Both the position numbers and the translations under genes were made by a program. Shown in pieces: positions 25,735 to 34,249 of a DNA stretch of 64,000 bases. The notes under the pieces are model-generated. The model had not been told where the DNA came from. It made no database searches and was given only the letters and a program-made list of their open reading frames with translations. Each line of letters opens with the position of its first letter. Within the stretch, counting starts at the first letter, position 1. Source of the stretch: Thermoanaerobacterales bacterium UBA4880 (lineage in GTDB: Bacteria > Bacillota > Thermoanaerobacteria > Thermoanaerobacterales > UBA4877); contig DHDI01000018.1 of the NCBI GenBank assembly GCA_002399285.1, forward strand, positions 1 to 64,000. The letters are read 5' to 3'.

Positions 25735-26157
25735 TTGAGGATACTTGGCATCGACCTTGGGGATAAGACCATAGGCCTGGCCGTGAGCGACCCTTCCGGC
25801 CTTGTGTCCCAGCCGGTAAAGACAGTCAGAAGGACGGAAGCAGAAAGGGATATCGAGGCCGTGAAGAATGTGATAGATGAATATGATATAGGTAAGATAG
25901 TGATCGGTCTTCCTAAGAATATGAACGGAAGCATTGGTCCACAATCGGAAAAGACACTTGCTTTTGCCGAGACGCTGAGGGGAGCGACCGGCCTGGAGGT
26001 GATCTCATGGGACGAGAGGCTGACCACCGTCGCTGCGGAAAGGGCCTTACTGGAGGCCGACCTCAGCAGGAGAAAGAGAAGAGAGGTCATAGACAGTGTC
26101 GCGGCGTCGATTATTCTGCAGGGTTATCTTGAAAGTCAGAGCCCTTCTGAATATTAA
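25735..26157 (+). CDS. ruvX: Holliday junction resolvase-like protein RuvX (YqgF)
   Basis: RuvX/YqgF is an RNase H-fold nuclease linked to 16S rRNA end processing and recombination. The 140 residues carry the first catalytic Asp in RILGIDLGDKTIGLAVSD, the KIVIGLPKNMNGSIGPQ motif, WDERLTT and a C-terminal D-x-x-AA motif (IDSVAASIIL). TTG 25735 fits the AAGGTGGTG site. GTG 25729 is the other option. The longer frame from 25672 lies inside the preceding ferredoxin domain and is not real. Confidence 0.93.
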   Translation: MRILGIDLGDKTIGLAVSDPSGLVSQPVKTVRRTEAERDIEAVKNVIDEYDIGKIVIGLPKNMNGSIGPQSEKTLAFAETLRGATGLEVISWDERLTTVAAERALLEADLSRRKRREVIDSVAASIILQGYLESQSPSEY

Positions 26158-26165
26158 CTTCAATA

Positions 26166-26194
26166 TTGACATATATTACTATGTATTATACAAT
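26166..26194 (+). promoter_or_regulatory. Promoter of yrzB
   Basis: TTGACA (26166-26171), a spacer of 17 and TACAAT (26189-26194) lie 35 bases before the yrzB start. Confidence 0.7.
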
Positions 26195-26228
26195 AACAAT
26201 ATCTTAATAGGAGCGAGGTGCGGAACCG

Positions 26229-26564
26229 ATGGATGACGAGACCATAGTTTTATACGATGAAAATGGTGAAGAACAGCAATTTGAGCTTATTGCGTCATTG
26301 ACAGTAGAGGACAAGGATTATGTGGTGGTAAGGCCGATCGAAGACGAAGATTCCGAAGATGGGTACATATTGAGGGTCGACAAGGACGAGAACGGTGAGG
26401 ATATCTTTTTAGGTGTTGAGGATGACGCTGAATTTGATATGGTTGTGGAAGCATATAATGAGTTAATGGATGAATATGATGATGACGAAGAATACTTTGA
26501 TGATGAAGATGACGACGATTTAGACGATGATGATTTTGACGGCGACGATGATGATCTAAATTGA
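26229..26564 (+). CDS. yrzB: DUF1292 protein (YrzB)
   Basis: The 111-residue acidic protein has the DUF1292 core (ETIVLYDENGEEQQFELIAS through ILRVDKDENGEDIF). A low-complexity tail of nearly only Asp and Glu follows (about residues 76-111). The core matches the conserved small protein next to ruvX in Firmicutes; its role is not known. The acidic tail may be a flexible interaction segment. It has its own promoter and terminator, so it can be expressed apart from the alaS operon. Confidence 0.9.
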   Translation: MDDETIVLYDENGEEQQFELIASLTVEDKDYVVVRPIEDEDSEDGYILRVDKDENGEDIFLGVEDDAEFDMVVEAYNELMDEYDDDEEYFDDEDDDDLDDDDFDGDDDDLN

Positions 26565-26565
26565 A

Positions 26566-26590
26566 GGTACTCTCCTGAGTGCCTTTTTTA
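26566..26590 (+). terminator. Terminator of yrzB
   Basis: GGTACTC (26566-26572) pairs with GAGTGCC (26577-26583), followed by a T7 run. Confidence 0.8.
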
Positions 26591-26622
26591 AATTCGTTGA
26601 TTCTGGAATAATCTGCTTTTAC

Positions 26623-26652
26623 AAAAATCATGAGATATTCTCATGATTTTTT
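26623..26652. terminator. Second, symmetric terminator hairpin
   Basis: AAAAATCATGAGA (26623-26635) is the exact reverse complement of TCTCATGATTTTT (26639-26651), with a 3-base loop, A run on the left and T run on the right. It could end transcription from both sides. It lies 33 bases after the yrzB terminator. Confidence 0.75.
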
Positions 26653-26740
26653 GGTATAATAGTTATTAATGCAGAGTGACCGTATTTGATTTATCATAAG
26701 AGCATGTGATCGATCGGACGTATAAATATGGGGGATAAAA

Positions 26741-28015
26741 TTGGATATCCGTGTTGACGGAAAGAAAAGCATAAGAGGCGGCATATCGGTTCCCGGGGAT
26801 AAGTCCATTTCTCACAGGGCGGCTATTATAGGCTCGATTGCGGAGGGAATTACGGAGATCGACGGTTTTGCCGGGGGATATGATTGCCTTAGTACTTTGG
26901 ATTGTCTGAAACGCCTCGGCGTATGTATAGAACGTAAAGGTGACATTGTAAGGATCAAGGGCAGGGGACTTTATTTAAAAAGGCCTTCCGAGGTCATCTG
27001 CGCCGGAAATTCTGGAACTACGGCAAGATTGTTATCCGGTGTGCTGGCCGGCCAGGCCTTTGACTGCGTCATAGACGGAGACGCATCTCTGAGAAAAAGG
27101 CCTATGTCCAGGGTCATACATCCCCTTTCGTTGATGGGGGCGCGTATTGCTTCCGATTCCGGCAGACTGCCGATGAACATAGCCGGCGGCAGCCTTCATG
27201 CAATAAAATACGAAATGCCTGTGTCAAGCGCCCAGGTAAAATCGGCGATACTTCTTGCCGGCTTGTATGCGGACGGGCCCACCATGGTGACCGGACCATT
27301 CGGAAGCCGCGATCATACCGAACTCATGCTGCCCTGTTTTGGGGCAAAACTGCAATGCTCTGATAACGGCGCTGTGGTATATCCTGCCCAAAGATTGGAG
27401 GGACAAAGGGTCCCGGTGCCGGGGGATATATCTTCGGCTGCATTTTTCATTGTGGCTGCTTTGCTCCTTCCAGAGTCGGAGATATATATCCGCAATGTGG
27501 GCCTCAACGAGACAAGGACGGGGATCCTGGATGTGCTAAAGGCCATGGGCGGCGATATAAGGATATACGGCGGGAAATATCTGGGCAGAGAGGCGGCAGG
27601 CGATGTCGCGGCAAAGAGCAGCGCGCTCAAGGCAACGTCCATAGGTGCCGATATGATACCGCGGCTTATCGACGAAATACCCGTCCTTGCCGTGGCGGCT
27701 TGCTTTGCCGAGGGAACGACGTTCATAAGGGGCGCGGGAGAACTCAAGGTAAAAGAGAGCGACAGGATACGGACGGTGGCGCAGGAGCTAAACAAAATTG
27801 GGGCCCGCATTGAAAAACTGAATGACGGATTTGCCATAACCGGGGTGGACCGTCTTCATGGAGTGGCCGTGGACAGCCATAATGACCATAGATTGGCCAT
27901 GGCGCTTGCCGTAGCCGGCCTGGCCGCCGACGGATGCACGACGATACGCAACGGCGGATGCAGCGATATATCCTTTCCCGGTTTTTATGATGAATTGAAT
28001 GCGGCATGTGTTTGA
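26741..28015 (+). CDS. aroA: 3-phosphoshikimate 1-carboxyvinyltransferase (EPSP synthase)
   Basis: AroA joins shikimate 3-phosphate and PEP in the pathway to chorismate and aromatic amino acids. The 424-residue product shows the family motifs PGDKSISHRAAI (about 19), GNSGTTARLLSG (about 90), RDHTELML (about 190) and a C-terminal DSHNDHRLAMALAVAG. Class II features (the RPMSRV motif and Bacillus-like length) fit a Gram-positive enzyme. It starts with TTG 26741 behind GGGGGAT. It stands alone, without other aro genes nearby. Confidence 0.95.
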   Translation: MDIRVDGKKSIRGGISVPGDKSISHRAAIIGSIAEGITEIDGFAGGYDCLSTLDCLKRLGVCIERKGDIVRIKGRGLYLKRPSEVICAGNSGTTARLLSGVLAGQAFDCVIDGDASLRKRPMSRVIHPLSLMGARIASDSGRLPMNIAGGSLHAIKYEMPVSSAQVKSAILLAGLYADGPTMVTGPFGSRDHTELMLPCFGAKLQCSDNGAVVYPAQRLEGQRVPVPGDISSAAFFIVAALLLPESEIYIRNVGLNETRTGILDVLKAMGGDIRIYGGKYLGREAAGDVAAKSSALKATSIGADMIPRLIDEIPVLAVAACFAEGTTFIRGAGELKVKESDRIRTVAQELNKIGARIEKLNDGFAITGVDRLHGVAVDSHNDHRLAMALAVAGLAADGCTTIRNGGCSDISFPGFYDELNAACV

Positions 28016-28043
28016 TGTAAAATGGATTATAGCTGAGTTTGTG

Positions 28044-28072
28044 TTGACATAAAAAAATCCAAGTAATAAACT
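28044..28072 (+). promoter_or_regulatory. Candidate promoter of the Fur-family gene
   Basis: TTGACA (28044-28049), a spacer of 17 and TAAACT (28067-28072). An AT-rich inverted repeat, TAATA-AAC-TATTA, overlaps the -10 and may be an autoregulatory site. Confidence 0.5.
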
Positions 28073-28110
28073 ATTAACATGGGTATTTTTATTTATATGA
28101 AGGTGATATC

Positions 28111-28566
28111 TTGCATGGCGATGTGAATGACATTAAACATCAGCTGCAGGAAAAGGGCTACAAATTCACAACACAGCGGAGGGCGATACTGGATACCATC
28201 ATGGAAAACAGTGATAAGCATCTCTCCAGTGAAGAAATCTATGATATCGTGAGGAAAAAGTACCCGGAGACGGGCCTCGCCACTGTGTACAGGTCTCTGC
28301 AGATATTTGAGGAACTGGGGCTTATATATAGATTGGACTTTGACGACGGCAGAGTACGGTATGATGTCTACAACGGAGCCCATGATCATCAGCATCACCA
28401 TCTTATATGCATCAGCTGCGGCGACGTCATAGAGGTGGAAGAAGATCTTTTGGACGACATGGAAAAGCACATAATGGAAGCCAAGGATTTCGAGATAATA
28501 GATCACAATGTCAAATTCTATGGATACTGTAGCAAGTGCAGGTCGAAAAATCACCCTGTAGCCTGA
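28111..28566 (+). CDS. Fur-family metal-dependent regulator
   Basis: The 151-residue product has the winged-helix domain (FTTQRRAILDTI, TGLATVYRSLQIFEELGL) and a C-terminal dimerisation domain with His-rich metal site (HDHQHHH, about 90-96). Two CxxC pairs (CISC at about 100 and CSKC at about 140) hold the structural zinc. Fur, PerR and Zur cannot be told apart from this. TTG 28111 fits AAGGTGAT upstream. An inverted repeat near the promoter suggests autoregulation. A terminator overlaps the stop codon. Confidence 0.9.
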   Translation: MHGDVNDIKHQLQEKGYKFTTQRRAILDTIMENSDKHLSSEEIYDIVRKKYPETGLATVYRSLQIFEELGLIYRLDFDDGRVRYDVYNGAHDHQHHHLICISCGDVIEVEEDLLDDMEKHIMEAKDFEIIDHNVKFYGYCSKCRSKNHPVA

Positions 28567-28583
28567 GATACAGGGTATTTTAT
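28553..28583 (+). terminator. Terminator overlapping the stop of the Fur-family gene
   Basis: ACCCTGTA (28553-28560) pairs with TACAGGGT (28569-28576), followed by ATTTTAT. The stop codon TGA 28564-28566 lies in the loop. Confidence 0.7.
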
Positions 28584-28675
28584 ATAAATTAATTATATTT
28601 TGGAGGTGGAGCATAATAGCTATATCTAAAATTTTAAAATTGAATAATGATGAAAGTAATGAAAGGGGAAAAAAT

Positions 28676-30343
28676 GTGACAAATAAGGCTTCAAAGATTA
28701 AGATAATACCATTGGGCGGATTGGACGAGATCGGGAAAAATATGAACGTGGTGGAATATAAGGATAAGATCCTCGTTATCGACTGCGGAATGGCCTTCCC
28801 GGATGAAGAAATGCTGGGGGTCGACATGGTCATTCCGGATTTCTCGTATCTCACCAAAAATCAGGATAAGGTGTGCGGTGTAGTAATAACGCATGGTCAT
28901 GAAGACCATATAGGAGGATTGCCATACTTTTTAAAGCAGATAAATGTTCCGGTGTACGGCACCAAACTTACCTTGGGACTGATAAGCAATAAGCTTAAAG
29001 AGCATGGGATCCTTCAGGACACAAAGTTGGTGGAAGTAGGTCTGGGTCAGAGAGTGGACATTGGACCGTTTAATGTGGAATTTGTAGAAATGGGGCACAG
29101 CATACCCGATGCGGCTGCGATCGCCATTCATACGCCGCTGGGAGTTATAATCGATACGGGAGACTTCAAGATTGATTATACGCCCGTCGACGGTCAGGTA
29201 ACGGATCTGGCCAGGCTCGCGCAGCTTGGAGAAGAAGGCGTGTTAGTCCTCATGGCCGACAGTACGAATATAGAAAAACCCGGCTATACTCCTTCCGAGA
29301 AAACGGTGGAGGAGGCATTCGACAGGATATTTCAATCATCCAAGCAGAGGATACTCATCGCTACATTTGCCTCTAACATACACAGAATACAGCAAATACT
29401 GAATTCTGCATCTAAATATGGCAGGAAGGTCGCCATATCCGGAAGAAGTATGGTGAATGTGGTCGGAGTAGCAAAAGAATTGGGTTATCTGGATATCCCG
29501 GAAGATATCATGATCGATTTGGAAAGCATCAATGACTACAGCGATGACAAGCTGGTCATTATAACCACGGGCAGTCAGGGCGAACCCATGTCGGCTCTTG
29601 CAAGGATGGCATACAACGAGCATAAGACGGTGGAAATAAGGCCGGGGGATCTGATAATAATTTCCGCATCGGCAATACCCGGCAATGAAAAGACTGTGTC
29701 CAGGGTAATAAACCAGTTGTTTAAAAAAGGCGCCAACGTCATATATGAGCCGATGGAAAATATCCATGTTTCGGGACATGCCTGTCAGGAGGAAATGAAA
29801 CTTCTGCATCAGCTGACCAAGCCTAAGTTTTTCATACCGATCCACGGTGAGTACAGGCACCTGAGACTGCATGCAAAGCTCGCCGAAGAGCTGGGCACGC
29901 CGCCTGAGAATATATTCATCGCAGATTTGGGGACCGTCATGGAGTTCACAAGGGATACCGGCAAGATAGTGGGATCGGTCACCGCAGGTAAAGTACTTGT
30001 GGACGGCCTCGGTGTCGGCGACGTAGGAAATATCGTTTTGAGGGACAGAAAGCATCTTGCGCAGGACGGCTTGATGGTAGTGGTGATCACGATATCTAAA
30101 GAAAATGGTTCCATAATAGCCGGGCCCGACATAATATCCCGCGGTTTCGTCTATGTGAGGGAATCTGAGGATCTTATGGAGGATGCTAAAAAAATTGTCA
30201 AGGATGCTCTTGCAACGTGCGAAAAGGACGAAGTCACCGAATGGGCAACTCTTAAATCCGTCGTCAAGGATTCTCTCAGAGGATTCCTATATGAAAAGAC
30301 CATGAGAAAACCTATGATTTTGCCGATAATAATGGAAATATAA
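28676..30343 (+). CDS. rnjA: Ribonuclease J
   Basis: RNase J is a 5'-to-3' exonuclease and endonuclease central to mRNA decay and rRNA maturation in Firmicutes. The 555-residue product has the metallo-beta-lactamase motif THGHEDHIGG (about 72), a beta-CASP domain (ILIATFASNIHRIQQIL, about 225), HVSGHACQEE and the C-terminal domain. The preferred start is GTG 28676, with AAAGGGGA 7 bases upstream. The frame is open further up, and a much stronger ribosome site (GGAGGTGGA, 28602-28610) precedes an in-frame ATA at 28613, which would add 21 residues by a rare start codon. Confidence 0.94.
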   Translation: MTNKASKIKIIPLGGLDEIGKNMNVVEYKDKILVIDCGMAFPDEEMLGVDMVIPDFSYLTKNQDKVCGVVITHGHEDHIGGLPYFLKQINVPVYGTKLTLGLISNKLKEHGILQDTKLVEVGLGQRVDIGPFNVEFVEMGHSIPDAAAIAIHTPLGVIIDTGDFKIDYTPVDGQVTDLARLAQLGEEGVLVLMADSTNIEKPGYTPSEKTVEEAFDRIFQSSKQRILIATFASNIHRIQQILNSASKYGRKVAISGRSMVNVVGVAKELGYLDIPEDIMIDLESINDYSDDKLVIITTGSQGEPMSALARMAYNEHKTVEIRPGDLIIISASAIPGNEKTVSRVINQLFKKGANVIYEPMENIHVSGHACQEEMKLLHQLTKPKFFIPIHGEYRHLRLHAKLAEELGTPPENIFIADLGTVMEFTRDTGKIVGSVTAGKVLVDGLGVGDVGNIVLRDRKHLAQDGLMVVVITISKENGSIIAGPDIISRGFVYVRESEDLMEDAKKIVKDALATCEKDEVTEWATLKSVVKDSLRGFLYEKTMRKPMILPIIMEI

Positions 30344-30375
30344 TCTTATTTGATTTCCATCAGCCGTTTTTACTT

Positions 30376-30422
30376 GGATAGATTCAGGGTATTTCTCAGG
30401 CATACCCTAGGACGGTCTATCC
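30376..30422 (+). terminator. Nested hairpin after RNase J gene
   Basis: GGATAGA (30376-30382) pairs with TCTATCC (30416-30422), and inside it AGGGTAT (30386-30392) pairs with ATACCCT (30402-30408). A T-rich stretch comes about 18 bases later. It may end or protect the rnjA transcript. The rest of 30344-30493 shows nothing else. Confidence 0.5.
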
Positions 30423-30493
30423 TGTGCAATTATTGGCGTTTTTTGTTTTATTCCCATTATGTTTTATAAATAATAATTTACGGAGGGCTTTAA

Positions 30494-30829
30494 ATGAACG
30501 TTTATGATTTGGCTCATGAGCTTGCCAAGGCAATATCCGATTCGGAAGAGTACAAGAGCTATCTTGATGCTAAAAAGATAGTGGAAGATGATGAAACCAG
30601 CTCCAATATGGTAAATGATTTCCATAAGATGGAAATGGAAATGAATGCGAAACAGGTAATGGGTCAGAAACCCTCTGACGAAGATGTGAAAAAAATAAAT
30701 GATATGTATCAGCTTATAACCATAAATCCCGCAGTCAAAGGATTTCTCGATAAAGAGATCAGGCTTTCTACCATGGTCACCGATGTATTTCAAATAATAA
30801 ACGATGCGATTGGGGAAGTTTCCGAATGA
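30494..30829 (+). CDS. YlbF family protein
   Basis: The 111-residue helical protein belongs to the YlbF/YmcA family (DUF964), with the pattern LAKAISDSEEYKSYLDAKK at the N-terminus and a central FHKMEMEMNAKQVMG helix. In Bacillus, YlbF, YmcA and YaaT form an iron-sulfur-bearing complex that directs RNase Y and affects sporulation and competence. Being next to RNase J, a role in RNA turnover is possible but not shown here. The ATG follows ACGGAGGG and the gene overlaps queT by 4 bases. Confidence 0.88.
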   Translation: MNVYDLAHELAKAISDSEEYKSYLDAKKIVEDDETSSNMVNDFHKMEMEMNAKQVMGQKPSDEDVKKINDMYQLITINPAVKGFLDKEIRLSTMVTDVFQIINDAIGEVSE

Positions 30830-31287
30830 ATGCAAGGTACATTACAAAGGCCGCTGTCATAGCGGTGTTGTATGTAGTACTGACCGACGTCATGGGACTT
30901 TTGAGTTTCAATCCGCTTCAGATCCGGCTTTCCGAGGGACTTACAATACTGCCGCTGATCGAGCCTGCCGCCATACCTGGACTGTTTGTGGGCTGTCTTT
31001 TGGCAAATCTGCAAAGTCCCTTCGGCATCATAGACATATTAGGGGGAAGCCTGGTGACATTGACGGCCGCTTACCTCACCAGCAGGGCAAAAAATTTTTG
31101 GATGGGTGCGCTGCCCCCGATAATATTGAATTCGCTGTTTGTATCCATATGGGTAAGCTATTTTGCAAAGACGCCTTACCTGATAACGGCGGTAGGTATA
31201 GCCGTGGGGGAAGGCGTTTCTGTGATAGTCTTCGGTTATGTCATCTACAATATATATAAAAATATATCTGATAACTATTTAAAATAG
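30826..31287 (+). CDS. queT: QueT-type queuosine precursor transporter (ECF S component)
   Basis: The 153-residue protein has five to six membrane segments and the QueT signature LSFNPLQIRLSEGLTILPLI, which is typical of the substrate-binding subunit of ECF transporters for preQ1 or related queuosine precursors. It needs the general EcfA1A2T module, which is not in this window. It starts with ATG 30826 overlapping the YlbF stop (ATGA). I see no preQ1 riboswitch upstream. Taking up queuosine precursors fits with the other wobble-base tRNA modification genes in this window. Confidence 0.9.
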   Translation: MNARYITKAAVIAVLYVVLTDVMGLLSFNPLQIRLSEGLTILPLIEPAAIPGLFVGCLLANLQSPFGIIDILGGSLVTLTAAYLTSRAKNFWMGALPPIILNSLFVSIWVSYFAKTPYLITAVGIAVGEGVSVIVFGYVIYNIYKNISDNYLK

Positions 31288-31328
31288 AGTTTTTTTGATA
31301 TAATCAGCATAAGGGGGAGAGAAACTAC

Positions 31329-32333
31329 ATGAAGAGAAGATCTATCCTTATTATGCTGATTTTTGTTGCGGCGATTGCCGCAGGATATGCCTATTACCTT
31401 ATGCGGCCGGTATCGTCCAAGGCGGAGTATATGGTCGTTGAAATACCAAAAGACTCCGGGGTCAAGGAAATTGCAGAGATCTTGAACAACAGGGGCGTTA
31501 TAAAGTCGCCGGCGGCGTTTGAACTCAGGGTACTGTTACAAAATAAGGGCGGCGTGCTGAAAGCGGGGAAATATGCCGTAAGTCCCGACATGAATTTGGA
31601 TGAGATAATCAGAAAATTTGAGGCGGGAGATGTCGTAGACGACACCGTGAAGGTTACTTTTCCGGAGGGCTTTACCATAAAGGATATGGCATCCAAATTG
31701 GAAAGCATCGGTCTCTTTTCGCAGGATGAATTTATCGCGGCCGTTAAAACCTATGATACTTCAAGGTATGAGTATCTGAATGCGATACCGGGGGACAGGT
31801 CTTTCAGACTGGAGGGTTACCTTTATCCCGACACATATATATTCAAGGTCGATGCAATGCCGGAGGATATAATCGGCACAATGCTTACAAGGTTTGATGT
31901 GATCTATCAGAGCAATATAAAGGATAATTTGGACGGAAAAAAACTGGATGACATCATAAAGGTGGCTTCAATGATAGAAAAGGAAGCTGTTATCGACGGG
32001 GACAGGCCGATGATATCTTCAGTTATATATAACAGGCTGAACAAGGGTATGAAACTGCAGATAGACGCTACGGTACAGTATGTCATCGGCAGTCATAAGG
32101 AGAACCTGAATTTAAAGGATCTGGATGTGAACTCCCCATATAACACCTATAGGGTAAAGGGGCTTCCCGAGGGGCCGATATCCAATCCCGGCCTGAAGTC
32201 TATAATGGCGGCGCTGAAGCCCGACCAGACAAATTATATTTATTATGTGGCAAGAAAAGACGGTTCACACTTTTTTACCGACAACTATAATGAATTTTTG
32301 AAAAAAAAGAATGACTTTAAGGAAGATAAATGA
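31329..32333 (+). CDS. mltG: Endolytic murein transglycosylase MltG (YceG)
   Basis: MltG cuts new glycan strands in the cell wall near the polymerase. The 334-residue product has an N-terminal membrane anchor (residues 5-24), a LysM-like part with LKAGKYAVSPDMN, then the YceG catalytic domain. The active-site Glu is in ASMIEKEAVIDGDRP (about 218), followed by YNRLNKGMKLQIDATVQY. The start fits AAGGGGGAG upstream. It overlaps the following methyltransferase by 4 bases, as in the yrrL-yrrM order of Bacillus. Confidence 0.96.
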   Translation: MKRRSILIMLIFVAAIAAGYAYYLMRPVSSKAEYMVVEIPKDSGVKEIAEILNNRGVIKSPAAFELRVLLQNKGGVLKAGKYAVSPDMNLDEIIRKFEAGDVVDDTVKVTFPEGFTIKDMASKLESIGLFSQDEFIAAVKTYDTSRYEYLNAIPGDRSFRLEGYLYPDTYIFKVDAMPEDIIGTMLTRFDVIYQSNIKDNLDGKKLDDIIKVASMIEKEAVIDGDRPMISSVIYNRLNKGMKLQIDATVQYVIGSHKENLNLKDLDVNSPYNTYRVKGLPEGPISNPGLKSIMAALKPDQTNYIYYVARKDGSHFFTDNYNEFLKKKNDFKEDK

Positions 32334-32971
32334 TGTTTGTGCCGGATGAGGATGTATTTGAATATATAAATGAGGTTTCCCGGGCGGATGATGCAGATCT
32401 CGAAAGGATACGGAGTCAGGTAACGGGTTATTCTCCAATGGCCAGAGCCGGCGTGGACCGATTTCTGGCATTTATTGTGGGACTTAAAAAACCGGTTAGG
32501 ATACTTGAATTGGGTACGTTTCTTGGATATTCGGCGGTACTGATGGCTGCGTATTCACCATGCTCACAGGTGGTGTCCGTGGAGATCGATCCTGAGAACT
32601 ATATAAGGGCAAAGGAAAATGTGAAGGTCAGCGGCCGCAAAAATATAAGGCTTATTTATGGCGATGCTTTGGACGTTCTGAGATTTTTGGATGAAAAATT
32701 CGATCTTATTTTTATCGATGCTTCAAAGGGACATTATAGCGAATACCTTGATCTTTGCCTTGAGAAGATGTCTGAAGACGGCATCATAATAGCCGACAAT
32801 GTGCTTTTCGGCGGAAGAGTTGCAAAGCAGGGACATGTTCCTCATAAACACAGGACTATAGTTATGAGGATGAGAGAATTCATAGAGAGGATCATGAACG
32901 ACGACCGGCTATTCTCATGTATATTGCCTTTGGGTGACGGCCTGGCCATAATCAGATACAAGGGAGAGTGA
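32330..32971 (+). CDS. trmR: tRNA 5-hydroxyuridine methyltransferase TrmR (O-methyltransferase)
   Basis: The 213-residue SAM-dependent methyltransferase has motif I ILELGTFLGYSAVLM (about 59) and LIFIDASKGHYSEYLD (about 125). In Bacillus, TrmR (YrrM) methylates 5-hydroxyuridine at wobble position 34 to 5-methoxyuridine. The assignment rests on the family and on the order mltG-trmR-trhP, which matches yrrL-yrrM-yrrNO. ATG 32330 and ATG 32333 are both possible starts, overlapping the mltG stop. Confidence 0.88.
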   Translation: MMFVPDEDVFEYINEVSRADDADLERIRSQVTGYSPMARAGVDRFLAFIVGLKKPVRILELGTFLGYSAVLMAAYSPCSQVVSVEIDPENYIRAKENVKVSGRKNIRLIYGDALDVLRFLDEKFDLIFIDASKGHYSEYLDLCLEKMSEDGIIIADNVLFGGRVAKQGHVPHKHRTIVMRMREFIERIMNDDRLFSCILPLGDGLAIIRYKGE

Positions 32972-32974
32972 CCT

Positions 32975-34198
32975 ATGAATGAGATAGAACTGCTGGCGCC
33001 GGCAGGCGACCTCGAGAGATTGAAGGCGGCCGTTTATTATGGAGCGGACGCCATATACATCGGGGGCAAAAGATACGGTCTTCGTGCGGGTTCCAACAAT
33101 TTTACCATGGAGGAGATAAAGGAAGGGGTAGACTATGCCCACCAAAGAGGCAGAAGGGTCTACCTTACTTTAAATATAATACCTCATAATGAAGATCTGG
33201 ACGGAATGGACGATTATATTGCGGACACATTCAGCTCAGGCATAGACGCCTATATAGTCTCCGATCCCGGGATCTTTGCAATGGTCAAAAAGATAGCGCC
33301 TGCGGCGGAGATCCATATCAGCACGCAAGCAAACAATACCAATTGGCTCAGCGCCGAGTTCTGGCACGACCTTGGTGCAAAGCGGGTAGTTCTGGCGCGG
33401 GAGCTTTCCATAGAAGAAATAAGGGATATAAGGAATAGGGTCTCCGACACGTTGGAATTGGAAGCTTTTATACACGGCGCTATGTGCATATCATATTCCG
33501 GGCGCTGTCTCCTCAGCAATTTTATGACGGGCAGGGATGCCAACAGGGGTGAATGCACCCATCCATGCAGATGGAGGTATCATTTGATGGAAGAGAAAAG
33601 GCCCGGCGAGTATTTTCCGGTGTTTGAAGACGAAAACGGCAGCCATATAATGAATTCAAAGGACCTGTGTATGATAAAATATCTGCCCGAACTCATCGAG
33701 GCAGGTGTGACCAGTCTGAAGATCGAGGGCAGGAATAAGGGCATATACTATGTGGCCGTGACCGTGAATGCATACAGAAAGGCGTTGGACGCCTATCTTA
33801 ATGACACGGAGGGGTACGGCTTTGATGGAGTCCTTTTGGATGAACTGTATAAGGCCAGCACGAGGGACTTTACGACGGGCTTTTACCTCGGCAGGCCCGG
33901 CCCGGAAGCCAATATGTATGACAGTGACGCGCATCGTGTTGGTTATGATATTATAGGCATCGTCAGGGATTACAATGAGGATAACGGCACGATGCTTGTA
34001 GAACAGCGGAACAGGTTCTGTGAAAACGAGGAGGTTGAGGTGCTGACACCGGACGGCGTGTATCCATTTAATACGGGCGAACTGTATGACGAGAACCTGA
34101 GCAGGATAGAATCGGCTCCGCACGCGCAGCAAATGGTCTGGATGCGTTCCCCGAGAAAATTTACCGAATATGACATATTGAGGCGTAAAAAGGTATGA
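32975..34198 (+). CDS. trhP: Peptidase U32-family tRNA hydroxylation protein TrhP
   Basis: The 407-residue protein has the U32 core with MNEIELLAPAGDLERLKAAV at the start. The signature FIHGAMCISYSGRCLLS (about 164-180) and later Cys in GECTHPCRWRY (about 191) follow; these Cys probably bind an iron-sulfur cluster. TrhP-type U32 proteins are needed to form 5-hydroxyuridine at tRNA position 34, the substrate of TrmR, whose gene is directly upstream. Bacillus has two copies (YrrN, YrrO); here there is one, closest to the longer YrrO. The C-terminal beta domain (about 320-400) is present. Confidence 0.88.
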   Translation: MNEIELLAPAGDLERLKAAVYYGADAIYIGGKRYGLRAGSNNFTMEEIKEGVDYAHQRGRRVYLTLNIIPHNEDLDGMDDYIADTFSSGIDAYIVSDPGIFAMVKKIAPAAEIHISTQANNTNWLSAEFWHDLGAKRVVLARELSIEEIRDIRNRVSDTLELEAFIHGAMCISYSGRCLLSNFMTGRDANRGECTHPCRWRYHLMEEKRPGEYFPVFEDENGSHIMNSKDLCMIKYLPELIEAGVTSLKIEGRNKGIYYVAVTVNAYRKALDAYLNDTEGYGFDGVLLDELYKASTRDFTTGFYLGRPGPEANMYDSDAHRVGYDIIGIVRDYNEDNGTMLVEQRNRFCENEEVEVLTPDGVYPFNTGELYDENLSRIESAPHAQQMVWMRSPRKFTEYDILRRKKV

Positions 34199-34203
34199 TA
34201 ATG

Positions 34204-34249
34204 CCCCCATTCGGAGATAATATCTTTAATCTGCGATGGGGGTATTTTT
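34204..34249 (+). terminator. Hairpin with T run that contains the pbp ribosome site
   Basis: CCCCCAT (34204-34210) pairs with ATGGGGG (34236-34242), followed by TATTTTTA. It looks like a terminator for the trhP operon. The GGGGG of its 3' arm is also the only ribosome-binding site for the penicillin-binding protein, whose ATG is at 34250. Confidence 0.65.

Noticed and set aside
26450..26560. GAT/GAC-rich repeat at the end of yrzB, at first taken for a repeat element
   Set aside because: It simply encodes the low-complexity Asp/Glu tail of the DUF1292 protein.
30700..30830. Possible preQ1 riboswitch before queT
   Set aside because: queT starts inside the end of the YlbF gene and the upstream bases are coding; no preQ1 aptamer pattern is visible.
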